A stretch of DNA of 64,000 nucleotides from JBDTGE01 sp050742975 (GTDB lineage Bacteria; Actinomycetota; Actinomycetes; Mycobacteriales; Jatrophihabitantaceae), in the NCBI GenBank assembly GCA_050742975.1, contig JBOGDQ010000070.1, positions 21,485 to 85,484 on the forward strand. The letters are read 5' to 3'. Of this stretch, positions 27,426 through 35,904 are shown one piece after another (position 1 is the first letter of the stretch; each line of letters begins with the position of its first letter). Under the pieces are notes generated by a model that saw only the letters and a program-made list of their open reading frames with translations, ran no database searches and was not told where the DNA came from. The translations under genes and the position numbers were made by a program.

Positions 27426-28235
27426 ATGGACGGACTCGCGATCCTCGGCGGCGGCAAGATCGGCGAGGCGCTGCTCTCCGGCCTGCTGCGCGGGGAGCGG
27501 ACTGCGGCCGACATCGTGGTGTCGGAGAAGCACGCCGCGCGCGCCGACTACCTGGCCCGGACGCACGGCGTGAAGACGCTGGACGTCGCGGCCTCGGCAG
27601 CCGTGGCCAGCACGATCGTGCTGGCCGTCAAGCCCCAGGACATCGACGCGCTGCTCGCCGAGCTGCACGACGTGGTAGGCCCGCAGCACCTGGTCGTGTC
27701 GGTCGCGGCCGGCGTGACCACGGCGCACATCGAGGCCGCGCTCCCCGACGGCGTCCCGGTCGTGCGCTGCATGCCGAACACGCCGGCGCTGGTCGATCAG
27801 GCGATGACCGCGGTCTCGGCCGGGGCGCATGCGGACGAGCGGCACCTGACCGTCGCCGAGTCGTTGCTGCGAGCCGTCGGCAAGGTCGTCCGGGTGCCCG
27901 AGTCCCAGCTCGACGCGGTCACCGCGCTGTCGGGCTCGGGTCCGGCGTACTTCTTCTTCCTGGTCGAGGCGATGATCGACGCCGGGATCCTGCTCGGCCT
28001 GCCCCGGGCCCTGGCCGCAGACCTGATCGTGCAGACGGCGATCGGGTCGGCAGTGATGCTGCGCGACTCGGGCGAGCACCCGGTGCAGCTGCGCGAGGCG
28101 GTCACCAGCCCCGGTGGCACCACCATCGCGGCCATCCGCGAACTCGAGGTGCACGGCGTGCGCGCCGCACTGCTCGCGGCCATCGAGGCGGCCTGCCTGC
28201 GCAGCCGGGAGCTGGGTGCGGGCCCCCAAGCATGA
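27426..28235 (+). CDS. proC: Pyrroline-5-carboxylate reductase
   Basis: The last step of proline synthesis, NAD(P)H-dependent. The 269-residue protein has the Rossmann motif LGGGKIGEALLSGL, VKPQD, VRCMPNTPALV, and the C-terminal dimer signature ALSGSGPAYFFFLVEAM plus REAVTSPGGTT. ATG 27426 sits 2 bp after the upstream stop. Confidence 0.96.
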   Translation: MDGLAILGGGKIGEALLSGLLRGERTAADIVVSEKHAARADYLARTHGVKTLDVAASAAVASTIVLAVKPQDIDALLAELHDVVGPQHLVVSVAAGVTTAHIEAALPDGVPVVRCMPNTPALVDQAMTAVSAGAHADERHLTVAESLLRAVGKVVRVPESQLDAVTALSGSGPAYFFFLVEAMIDAGILLGLPRALAADLIVQTAIGSAVMLRDSGEHPVQLREAVTSPGGTTIAAIRELEVHGVRAALLAAIEAACLRSRELGAGPQA

Positions 28236-28358
28236 TCAGTGGGGAACAGCTATCGCTTCTGCACCACCTGTACCGCTAGTCTCATCCCAGCACGTGCGTG
28301 TCCCGTTCGCCGGTGGGGAAGCCGACGCACTGACACGTGCCGAAAGAACCGGTGAAAC

Positions 28359-28631
28359 ATGAGCACGTCAGACAAGCGTGGTTCGGACGAGCCCGCAGAG
28401 CCTGCGAAGGCGCAGGGGTCGTCCGAGGTACATCCGATCGACCCCGCGCTCGCCGACGTCAAGTTCTTGACGGTGGCCGAGGTCGCTGCCGTCATGCGGG
28501 TATCGAAGATGACGGTGTACCGCATGGTGCACAGCGGCGACCTGCCCGCAGTCCGGGTGGGCCGCTCCTTCCGGGTCCCCGAGCAGGCGGTGCACGAGTA
28601 CCTGCGCGCGGCGTTCATCGAGGCCGGTTGA
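28359..28631 (+). CDS. Excisionase-like HTH DNA-binding protein
   Basis: A 90-residue protein with an N-terminal charged tail and a MerR/excisionase-type HTH (FLTVAEVAAVMRVSKMTVYR, HSGDLPAVRVGRSFRVPEQAV). The same gene follows proC in mycobacteria (Rv0500A) and streptomycetes, so it is a conserved chromosomal regulator and not a phage excisionase. Its targets are unknown. Confidence 0.9.
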   Translation: MSTSDKRGSDEPAEPAKAQGSSEVHPIDPALADVKFLTVAEVAAVMRVSKMTVYRMVHSGDLPAVRVGRSFRVPEQAVHEYLRAAFIEAG

Positions 28632-28757
28632 GCCCCGGACGAGGCATGCGGTACCGGCAGGTAGGCTGAGCCCCTGATACGTACGCCCGGCGGGCTCGCC
28701 CCGGGCGGATCACCAACTGCGTCCGGCAGCGTGCCGGGCATTCGATGAGGTTTACGC

Positions 28758-28856
28758 ATGGGTTCAGTCATCAAGAAGCGGCGCAAGCGGATGGCCAAGA
28801 AGAAGCACCGCAAGCTGCTGAAGAAGACGCGCGTTCAGCGCCGCAACAAGAAGTAG
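28758..28856 (+). CDS. Ribosomal protein bS22 (AURKAIP1/COX24-like)
   Basis: A 32-residue, extremely basic protein ([19 protein letters not shown] at the start, ending QRRNKK). It matches the tiny small-subunit protein found in actinobacterial ribosomes and encoded after the same HTH gene (Rv0500B position). It overlaps the convergent HAD gene by 22 bp. Confidence 0.93.
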   Translation: MGSVIKKRRKRMAKKKHRKLLKKTRVQRRNKK

Positions 28857-29692
28857 CCGCGCGCGACCGGGCGGCGCCTGCCCCGCAGCGACCCCTGCCT
28901 GAGCGCGACGGCGGCCGCAACACCACCGCCGATCGCGCCGACACCGAGCGCCACCGGAACGCCCACCCTGACCACTTTGCGGCCGGTCCGGAAGTCACGG
29001 ATCTCCCACCCGCGCGTCCTGGCCTCGGCGCGTAGCGCGGAGTCGGGGTTCACCGCGACGGCGTGGCCGACCAGCGACAGCATCGGGATGTCGTTGATCG
29101 AATCGGAGTACGCCGAGCACCGGGACAGGTCTAGGTACTCGCGCTCGGCCAGCCGCCGCACCGCGCGTGCCTTCGCCTCGCCGTGCAGCACGTCGCCGAC
29201 GAGCGCGCCGGTGTACACGCCCTCGACGGTCTCGGACACGGTGCCGAGCGCGCCGGTCAGTTCGAGCCGCGTTGCGATGATCGTCGCCAGCTCGACCGGG
29301 GTCGCCGTGACCAGCCAGACCTGTTCGCCGGAGTCCAGGTGCCGCCGGGCCAGCGCGTGCGTGCCCGACCAGATCCGGCCGGCCAGCTCCTCGTCGTAGA
29401 TCTGTTCGCCGAGCGCGACGATCTCGCTGACCTTTTTGCCGGCGACGAAGGCCAGCGCCGAGTCCCGCGTGGTGTGCATGTCGCCGACGGTCTCGCCCTT
29501 GAGCCGCAGCCGCACCTGGCGCAGCGCGAAGGTGACCAGATCGCGCGAGCTGATGAACCTCCGGCTCGCCATCCCCTTGGCGAAGTGGAAGATCGACGCG
29601 CCGACCATCATCGTGTTGTCCACGTCGAAGAACGCCGCCGCGCCCGGCCCGCCGTCCTTCCAGGCGGGACCCGGGGGGCCGGTCGACGTCAT
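28835..29692 (-). CDS. HAD-IB family phosphatase
   Basis: A 285-residue haloacid-dehalogenase phosphatase, subfamily IB (SerB-like): nucleophile motif [10 protein letters not shown], second motif [11 protein letters not shown], Lys in HGEAKARAV, acidic motif [11 protein letters not shown]. The C-terminal ~45 residues include a hydrophobic Gly/Ala segment ([21 protein letters not shown]) that could anchor it to the membrane. The mycobacterial counterpart is annotated SerB1; true phosphoserine activity is uncertain. Confidence 0.9.
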   Translation of the reverse strand: MTSTGPPGPAWKDGGPGAAAFFDVDNTMMVGASIFHFAKGMASRRFISSRDLVTFALRQVRLRLKGETVGDMHTTRDSALAFVAGKKVSEIVALGEQIYDEELAGRIWSGTHALARRHLDSGEQVWLVTATPVELATIIATRLELTGALGTVSETVEGVYTGALVGDVLHGEAKARAVRRLAEREYLDLSRCSAYSDSINDIPMLSLVGHAVAVNPDSALRAEARTRGWEIRDFRTGRKVVRVGVPVALGVGAIGGGVAAAVALRQGSLRGRRRPVARGYFLLRR

Positions 29693-29734
29693 CCGCCCAG
29701 CGTATCGGCGCAGGTAACGGCAGGGTCTCGCGCG

Positions 29735-30988
29735 TCAGATGTGCAGGTGAATGCCGCACGTGCCGATGCCGATCGGCCCGAGTGTCAGTCCGTCGCAGCT
29801 GCCTGCGCTGCCGGGCGGCGTGCTCGGCAGCGGCAGGGACGGCAGCGGCAGCAGCGTCGACGGGAGCGGCAGCGTGGGCAGGACCGCCGTCGGAAGCGGG
29901 CCGCCCGGCGTCGGTGAGGCGGTCGGTGCGGGCGTCGGCGCGCCGGTCGGCCCCCGCGGGTTCGACGCACCGGTCGAGGTCCGATTGCGCGCGCTGCCCG
30001 AGGGGTTCGGGCCGCTGCCCGGCCGGTTCGGGTTGTTCGCCGAGCCGGGGTTGCCGGGCTGGTTCGGGTGCTGCCGCGCCGTCGACGTCGAGCACACCCG
30101 GCACGGGACCGGGCCGAGCGAGTCGGTGGGCGCGTCGCCCAGGCAGCTGCACCCCAGCACCGACTTGAGCGCCTGCGCCCGGGTGTACGCCGCGCTGAGC
30201 AGCTTCGCCGAGGACATGACCCGGTCGCGGATCGAGCCGGTCGGGGTGCGGGAGACCACGGTGCCCAGCCGCGACATCTGCGCCGGTGCCCAGTTGATCA
30301 TCACGGTCAGCGGCGACGCGGACCGGTCGTGGACGGCCTGCGACCCGAACAGCTGCGAGGCCTGCCGGACGTCGCCGTCAGCAGAGTTGAGCGTGCTCGT
30401 GACCAGTGCGGCGGTGTGGCTGTCGATGGCTCCGCCGGCCTGGATGCCCACGCCCGAGGCCGTCGTCTTCGACAGCAGATCGGTGACCTCGTCCACGCGT
30501 GTCTTGGCGAAGGACAGCAGTTCCTTGCCGCGGGGCACGTTGCCCGAGGTCAGCGAGAACTGCGCGTTCTCGCTGGCCCGCTTGAGGCCGTAGAGCGTCT
30601 CGCCCGGCAGCGCACTGCGGCTGAGCCAGACGGCGCCGCTGAGAGCCAGTGCGAGCACGGTGAGCGCGGCGACGACGAAGCGGACCGGACGGCCGATTCG
30701 CAGGCGCGGGAGGCGGGAGGCGACCGTGCGCGCGCGCGACGGCTGGGCCGCGTCGACCGTCTCGGGCGCATGCCGGACCAGCTCGGCCGGTCCTTCGGAC
30801 ACCAGCCGCGGGGCGACGGCGACCAGCTGCGACCGGAGCTCGGCGCGGAAGTGCGCGCGCGGCGGCGGCGCCACCTCGAGGGTGGCCAGCGCGGTGACGA
30901 GCTCACGGATGCGCGGATCGCTCGAGCGCGACGGGTCCGTGCGTCGGTGCAACGCGGCCCCCAGCACCGGTACCCGATGCTCAGCCAT
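29735..30988 (-). CDS. DUF5667 membrane protein, possible anti-sigma (RsbN-like)
   Basis: A 417-residue protein: an N-terminal cytoplasmic part of ~95 residues (RIRELVTALATLEVAPPPRAHFR), one membrane helix near 100-120 (VVAALTVLALALSGAVWL), a DUF5667 extracytoplasmic region, then a long Pro/Ser/Thr-rich tail from about 305. It lies directly downstream of a BldN-like sigma gene, where Streptomyces encodes the membrane anti-sigma RsbN. That role is inferred from order and topology. Confidence 0.75.
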   Translation of the reverse strand: MAEHRVPVLGAALHRRTDPSRSSDPRIRELVTALATLEVAPPPRAHFRAELRSQLVAVAPRLVSEGPAELVRHAPETVDAAQPSRARTVASRLPRLRIGRPVRFVVAALTVLALALSGAVWLSRSALPGETLYGLKRASENAQFSLTSGNVPRGKELLSFAKTRVDEVTDLLSKTTASGVGIQAGGAIDSHTAALVTSTLNSADGDVRQASQLFGSQAVHDRSASPLTVMINWAPAQMSRLGTVVSRTPTGSIRDRVMSSAKLLSAAYTRAQALKSVLGCSCLGDAPTDSLGPVPCRVCSTSTARQHPNQPGNPGSANNPNRPGSGPNPSGSARNRTSTGASNPRGPTGAPTPAPTASPTPGGPLPTAVLPTLPLPSTLLPLPSLPLPSTPPGSAGSCDGLTLGPIGIGTCGIHLHI

Positions 30989-31090
30989 ATCCGTAGTCCC
31001 CCCAGGTCACAAGATCGTTCACCGAGAGCAACGAGCGGGCAGGCAGTGCGTTACTGGCCCGAAATGGCTGCCTCACATACTCGCGAGTAG

Positions 31091-31954
31091 TCATCGGAGA
31101 TCGGTTCCGACGAGCTCGGCCAGCTTGCGCACGGCCCGGTGCTGCAGTGCCTTGATGGCGCCGTCGTTCTTGCCCATGACGCTCGCGGTCTCGCTGACCG
31201 AGAAGCCCTGGATGAACCGCAGCATCACGCACTCGCGCTGCTCGTCGCCGAGCTGGTTCACCGCTGCCATCAGCCGCTCGTTGGTCAGCGATTCGATCAC
31301 CGCCGCCTCCGGCCCCGCGGCTCGGTCGTGGCCCTCCGGAGTGTCGGCGGTCGTGACCTCCAGTCGGTGCCGTGCCGACTTCACGTGATCGAGCACGATG
31401 TTGCGGGCGATCGTGACGAACCACGCGCCGATGTCGCGGCCCTGGTAGCTGATGCTGCCGATGCGGCGCAGCGCGCGCAGGAACGTCTCGCTGGTGAAGT
31501 CCTCGGCCAGTGCCCGGTCGTTCACGCGGTAGTAGATGTAGCGGTACACCGAGTCGACGTACCGGTCGTAGAGCCGGCCGAACGCCTCCCCGTCGCCGGA
31601 CTGCGCCAGGGTGACCTGCTGCCAGACCTCGGCGTGCTCTTCGTCCACGCCGTCGGCATCGGACCGCGAGCCCGAGCCTGTGCCCGAATCCGTGCCGGCG
31701 CGACCGGGGGCACCGCTCGCGCCGCGACGGCCGGCCCGCTGCAGGGCCGAGGAGACGTCGACGGCCATCTGTGCCGCGAGCGGCCCGGCCGGTTCGGGTA
31801 GTCCCGCCGATCCGGAAGTTCCGGCCGGCCCGGCGACCGCCAGCGCGGGCTGCGCACCGATCGCCAGCAGTGCCTCGTTGACCAGTCGGGCCAGTACGCG
31901 CAGGCCGTGCTCGGGGTCTTCTGAACCTCGGTACGGGCTTGCAGCGCGCGGCAT
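31091..31954 (-). CDS. BldN-like ECF sigma factor with N-terminal extension
   Basis: Sigma-70 ECF factor of 287 residues. Region 2 (GRLYDRYVDSVYRYIYYRV, AEDFTSETFLRAL) and region 4 (QRECVMLRFIQGFSVSETA, DGAIKALQHRAVRKL) are intact. About 110 extra residues precede region 2. In Streptomyces, BldN carries such an extension, which is removed proteolytically, and its gene occupies the same chromosomal neighbourhood before rex-hemACD. ATG 31954 is the start. Confidence 0.85.
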   Translation of the reverse strand: MPRAASPYRGSEDPEHGLRVLARLVNEALLAIGAQPALAVAGPAGTSGSAGLPEPAGPLAAQMAVDVSSALQRAGRRGASGAPGRAGTDSGTGSGSRSDADGVDEEHAEVWQQVTLAQSGDGEAFGRLYDRYVDSVYRYIYYRVNDRALAEDFTSETFLRALRRIGSISYQGRDIGAWFVTIARNIVLDHVKSARHRLEVTTADTPEGHDRAAGPEAAVIESLTNERLMAAVNQLGDEQRECVMLRFIQGFSVSETASVMGKNDGAIKALQHRAVRKLAELVGTDLR

Positions 31955-32102
31955 GCGTGCACCTCTCCACGGCGGCGAAAGGTGGGGGATCCGTCGGGTA
32001 CGTGAAACTCGCACTAACGGTACCTTTGATCCGCACTCCTGAACACCGGCCTGACTAAAGGCCGCCGGGGAGGTCCCCCGTCCCGCGCTGCGAGAGGACC
32101 AG

Positions 32103-33554
32103 ATGAACACACCAGTCGGACCGTCCGATCTGGTCCGGCAGCATGCGGGGAGCAGGCCGGACGCGCTCGCCCTGGTGGACACCGGCGTGCGGCTGACCTG
32201 GGCCGAACTCGACAGCCAGAGCACCCGAGCCGCGCTGGCCCTGCTGGCCGCCGGGGCGCAGCCGGGCGACCGGGTCGCGCTGAGCCTGCGCACCGGTGCG
32301 CAGTTCGCTATCGCCTACCTGGGCGCGCTGCGGGCCGGCCTGATCGCGGTTCCGATCAACCCGTCCAGCACCGAGCGCGAGGTCGAACACATCGTCGGCG
32401 ACAGCGGGGCTCGACTGCACCTCACCGCAGACGCCGTGGCGCAGCTTGCGGCGAGCGCTCCGGCGGGCGAGGACCCGCACGCCGACCGCACGGGCGAGGC
32501 GACGGCGGTGCTCCTGTACACCGGCGGCACCGGCGGGCAGGCGCGCGGGGCGATGCTCTCGGCACGGGCGCTGATGGCGAACCTCGACCAGCTGGCCGCG
32601 ATCGAGCCGCCCCTGCTCGTGGCCGGCGACGTGCTGTTCGTGCCGCTCCCGCTCTCGCACGTCTTCGGGCTCAACGCAGGGCTGGGCATGGCCCTGCGGG
32701 TCGGCGCCACTGCCGTCCTCGCCGACCGGTTCGACCCCGCGGCCACGCTCGCCACGATGGCGGCCGAGCACGTCACCGCCGTCGTCGGCGTCCCGGGCCA
32801 GTACGCGGCCTGGCTGAGCCGGCCTGACGTCGCGGAATCGTTCGCGTCGGTCCGCTTCGCGATGTCCGGGTCGGCGACGTTGACCCGGGCGACGGTCGAC
32901 GGATTCCGCGCCCTGGGCGTGGTCCTGCACGACGGCTACGGGCTGACCGAGGCGGCGCCGGTGGTCGCGGTGAACGCGATCGGCGCGGCCCGGGAGCGTC
33001 CGAGGCCCGGCTCGGTCGGCTGCCCGATCCCCGGCGTCGAGGTGCAGTTGCGCGACGGCGACGGTGCGGTGGACGAGGCCGGCGACCCGGGGCGGGTGTT
33101 CGTCCGCGGCGCCAACCTGTTCTCCGGGTACTGGCCGCTGGGCGACGACGGGCCGGTCGCCGACGGCTGGTTCGGCACCGGGGACCTCGCCGTGCAGGAC
33201 GCCGACGGGGCCCTGCACCTGGTCGGCCGCAGCGCCGAGCTCGTCGTCGTGAACGGGTTCAACGTCTACCCGGCCGAGGTCGAGGCGGTGCTCGCCGCCG
33301 AACCCGGCGTCGCCGAGGTCGCCGTCGTCGGCGTGCCGGACGAGCGGGCGGGCGAGGCGGTGCGCGCCTACGTCGTCCCGACCGCGGGAACCGTGCTCGA
33401 TCCGGACGAGCTGCTCGCTGCGGCGACGCGCTCGCTGGCCCGGTTCAAGTTGCCGGGCACGATCGAGCTGGTCAGCTCGCTGCCGCACACCGTGACCGGC
33501 AGGGTGATGAAGTGGGCGCTCGGGTCCGAGGAGGGTGAGCGTGGCCGCGACTGA
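32103..33554 (+). CDS. ANL-superfamily acyl-CoA synthetase/AMP ligase
   Basis: A 483-residue adenylating enzyme that would activate a carboxylic acid as acyl-AMP. It shows the core A8-type motifs (DGYGLTEAAPVV, WFGTGDLAV, ELVVVNGFNVYPAEVE) and the C-terminal catalytic Lys in VTGRVMKWAL. The P-loop reads YTGGTGGQARGAML, where Ser/Thr and Lys are usual, which may lower ATP handling. A GAGAGGA site precedes ATG 32103. The substrate is unknown. The glutaredoxin gene overlaps its 3' end. Confidence 0.85.
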   Translation: MNTPVGPSDLVRQHAGSRPDALALVDTGVRLTWAELDSQSTRAALALLAAGAQPGDRVALSLRTGAQFAIAYLGALRAGLIAVPINPSSTEREVEHIVGDSGARLHLTADAVAQLAASAPAGEDPHADRTGEATAVLLYTGGTGGQARGAMLSARALMANLDQLAAIEPPLLVAGDVLFVPLPLSHVFGLNAGLGMALRVGATAVLADRFDPAATLATMAAEHVTAVVGVPGQYAAWLSRPDVAESFASVRFAMSGSATLTRATVDGFRALGVVLHDGYGLTEAAPVVAVNAIGAARERPRPGSVGCPIPGVEVQLRDGDGAVDEAGDPGRVFVRGANLFSGYWPLGDDGPVADGWFGTGDLAVQDADGALHLVGRSAELVVVNGFNVYPAEVEAVLAAEPGVAEVAVVGVPDERAGEAVRAYVVPTAGTVLDPDELLAAATRSLARFKLPGTIELVSSLPHTVTGRVMKWALGSEEGERGRD

Positions 33555-33789
33555 CCACCGCGTCACGCTGATCACCCGGGTCGGCTGCCACCTGTGCCAG
33601 GACGCCGAGACGGTGCTGCGGCGGCTCAGCGGTGAGCTCGGGTTCGGCTACGCGGAGCTGGACGTCGACGCCGAGCCGGCCCGTCGGGCGGAGTACTCCG
33701 ACCGGGTCCCGGTGATCCTTATCGACGGCCGGGAGCACGGCTACTGGCGGGTCGAGGAGGCCCGGTTCCGCAAGGCGATAGCTCGCTGA
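33541..33789 (+). CDS. Glutaredoxin-family thiol protein
   Basis: An 82-residue thioredoxin-fold protein with the CHLC redox motif near residue 16, cis-Pro region RVPVILIDG, of the same type as mycobacterial Rv0508. GTG 33541 follows AGGAGG; GTG 33535 is also in frame. It precedes rex and probably maintains thiols in the haem-synthesis neighbourhood. Confidence 0.87.
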   Translation: MAATDHRVTLITRVGCHLCQDAETVLRRLSGELGFGYAELDVDAEPARRAEYSDRVPVILIDGREHGYWRVEEARFRKAIAR

Positions 33790-33817
33790 GGCGGCCTATA
33801 ACACAGCCCTGCTCGAT

Positions 33818-33835
33818 TTGGGAAAAGATTCACGA
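33818..33835. promoter_or_regulatory. Rex operator (ROP)
   Basis: TTGGGAAAAGATTCACGA matches the Rex site TTGTGAA-N4-TTCACAA at 12 of 14 defined positions. It lies 94 bp upstream of rex and just downstream of a TATAAC -10-like sequence at 33797-33802, a position suited to autorepression of rex-hemACD, as known in Streptomyces. Confidence 0.72.
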
Positions 33836-33928
33836 GCGGCGTAGCTTCGACGGCGTCCCAGCAGTCCCTACCACACCGATCCGGGCCGTAGTTCGGCGCC
33901 CGTCTGGAGCCGGTGTACCGAGGTGTCG

Positions 33929-34612
33929 ATGACCATCGAGCGCAGTGTCGGCGCTGATGTGCGCACGGTGCCGGAGGCGACGGTGGCCCGGCTGGCGACC
34001 TACCTGCGCGTGCTCGGGGCGCTCGGCGAACGGGCCATCACAACCGTGTCGTCGGAGGAGCTGGCCGTCGCGGCCGGGGTGAACTCGGCCAAGCTGCGCA
34101 AGGACCTGTCCCACCTGGGCTCGTACGGGATCCGCGGCGTGGGCTACGACGTCGGCACCCTCACTGACGAGATCGCGCGCACGCTCGGCGTCACCGTGCG
34201 CCGCTCGGTCGCCCTGATCGGCGTCGGCAACCTGGGCCAGGCGCTCGCCGGCTACGACGGGTTCGCCTCGCGCGGGTTCCGGATCGCCGCCCTGCTCGAC
34301 GCGGCTCCGGCGCGCATCGGCAGCACGATCCGCGGCCTGGTCGTGCGTGACATCCGCGCGCTCGCCGACATCGTCGCCGAGCAGGAGATCGCGATCGCCG
34401 TGCTGGCCACCCCCGCATCGGTGGCGCAGGACGTATGCGACCAGGTCGTCGCCGCAGGTGTCACCAGCATCCTCAACTTCGCGCCGGTCGTGCTGTCGGT
34501 TCCCGCGCACGTCGACCTGCGCAAGGTCGACCTCGCGGCCGAGCTGCAGATCCTGTCCTTCCACGAGAGCCGCAAGGCTGCGGCCCTGATCGCGGCGGGG
34601 GTGCAGGCATGA
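33929..34612 (+). CDS. rex: Redox-sensing repressor Rex
   Basis: Rex binds DNA when NADH/NAD+ is low and releases on NADH binding. The 227-residue protein has an N-terminal winged helix (TVARLATYLRVL, ELAVAAGVNSAKLRKDLS), the GVGYDV linker, a Rossmann domain with VALIGVGNLGQAL, and the C-terminal domain-swap helix. ATG 33929 has a GAGG site 5 nt upstream; GTG 33923 is in frame. It overlaps hemA by 4 bp. Confidence 0.95.
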   Translation: MTIERSVGADVRTVPEATVARLATYLRVLGALGERAITTVSSEELAVAAGVNSAKLRKDLSHLGSYGIRGVGYDVGTLTDEIARTLGVTVRRSVALIGVGNLGQALAGYDGFASRGFRIAALLDAAPARIGSTIRGLVVRDIRALADIVAEQEIAIAVLATPASVAQDVCDQVVAAGVTSILNFAPVVLSVPAHVDLRKVDLAAELQILSFHESRKAAALIAAGVQA

Positions 34613-35904
34613 CGCTGCTCGTTGTCGGCCTGTCGCACCGCACGGCACCGGTGTCCCTGCTGGAGAAGATCGTGGTACCGGTCGACGACCTGCGCAAGAC
34701 GCTCGACGAGCTGTACCGCACCGAGACGATCAGCGAGGTGCTGCTGCTGTCGACGTGCAACCGCGTCGAGGTCTACGCCGACGTAGCACGGTTCCACCCG
34801 GCCGTCGCCGAGGTGAGCACCGTGCTGTCGCGGCACTCGGGTGTCCAGGGCGGCGACCTGTCCGAGCACCTGTACGTGCACTTCGCCGAGGCCGCGGTCG
34901 AGCACCTGTTCTCCGTCGCGTCCGGCCTGGACTCGATGGTCGTCGGCGAGTCGCAGATCCTCGGCCAGCTGAGGTCGGCGTACGCGCTGGGCGGCGAGGT
35001 CGGCTCGATCGGCAGCGTCCTGCACGACCTGGCGCAGACCGCGCTGCGCGTCGGTAAGCGGGTGCACTCGGAGACCGGCATCGACCAGGCCGGTGCCTCG
35101 GTGGTCTCGGTCGCGCTCGACCGGGCGGTGGACGTCCTCGGCGATCTAGCCGGACGCCGCGCGCTGATCGTCGGCGCCGGGTCGATGGGCGCGCTGGCCG
35201 GTGCCTCGCTCCGCCGCCGCGGGGTTACCGACCTCGTCGTGGCGAACCGATCCCTGGCCCGCGCCGAGCGGCTGGCCGACTCGCTCGGCGGCCGGGCCGT
35301 CGCACTGTCGCAGATCGGCGAGGAGATCATCGGCGCGGACCTGCTCGTCTCGTCCACCGGGGCCACCGGGCTGGTCGTCGACAGCGCCGCGATCGGGCCC
35401 CGCGCCGACCGACCGCTGGTCGTGCTCGACCTCGCCCTGCCGCGTGACGTGTCGCCGCTGGTCGCCGATCAGCCCGGCGTGACGTACGTCGACATCGACT
35501 CGCTGCGCGACAGCGGCGCCATGGTCAGCGACACGGACGTGCGCGAGGCGACCGCGATCGTGACCGACGAGCTGGGGCGCTACCTCGCCGAGCAGCAGAA
35601 GCTGGCCGTCGCGCCGACGGTCACCGCGCTGCGGGCGCGCGCGAACCAGGTCATCGACGGTGAGCTGGCGCGGCTCGACGGCCGGCTGCCGGGCCTTGCC
35701 CCGGACGTGCGCCGCGAGCTGGGCGACGCGGTCCGCCGCGCGGTGGAGAAGGTGCTGCACGCGCCGACGGTCCGGGTCAAGGAGCTCGCGTCCACGCCGG
35801 GCGGGGACCAGTACGCGAGTGCCCTGCGCGAGCTGTTCGACCTCGATCCGGCCACCGCGGAGTCCGTCGCCGCGGTGAAGAAGGATCCGGGGGTGAGCCG
35901 ATGA
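34609..35904 (+). CDS. hemA: Glutamyl-tRNA reductase
   Basis: The first committed enzyme of the C5 haem pathway, reducing glutamyl-tRNA to glutamate-1-semialdehyde with NADPH. The 431-residue protein has VVGLSHRTAP, the catalytic Cys in LSTCNRVEVY, GESQILGQ, the NADPH motif IVGAGSMG and a C-terminal dimer helix. Start and stop both overlap neighbours (ATGA), so rex-hemA-hemC-hemD is one coupled operon. Confidence 0.96.
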   Translation: MTLLVVGLSHRTAPVSLLEKIVVPVDDLRKTLDELYRTETISEVLLLSTCNRVEVYADVARFHPAVAEVSTVLSRHSGVQGGDLSEHLYVHFAEAAVEHLFSVASGLDSMVVGESQILGQLRSAYALGGEVGSIGSVLHDLAQTALRVGKRVHSETGIDQAGASVVSVALDRAVDVLGDLAGRRALIVGAGSMGALAGASLRRRGVTDLVVANRSLARAERLADSLGGRAVALSQIGEEIIGADLLVSSTGATGLVVDSAAIGPRADRPLVVLDLALPRDVSPLVADQPGVTYVDIDSLRDSGAMVSDTDVREATAIVTDELGRYLAEQQKLAVAPTVTALRARANQVIDGELARLDGRLPGLAPDVRRELGDAVRRAVEKVLHAPTVRVKELASTPGGDQYASALRELFDLDPATAESVAAVKKDPGVSR

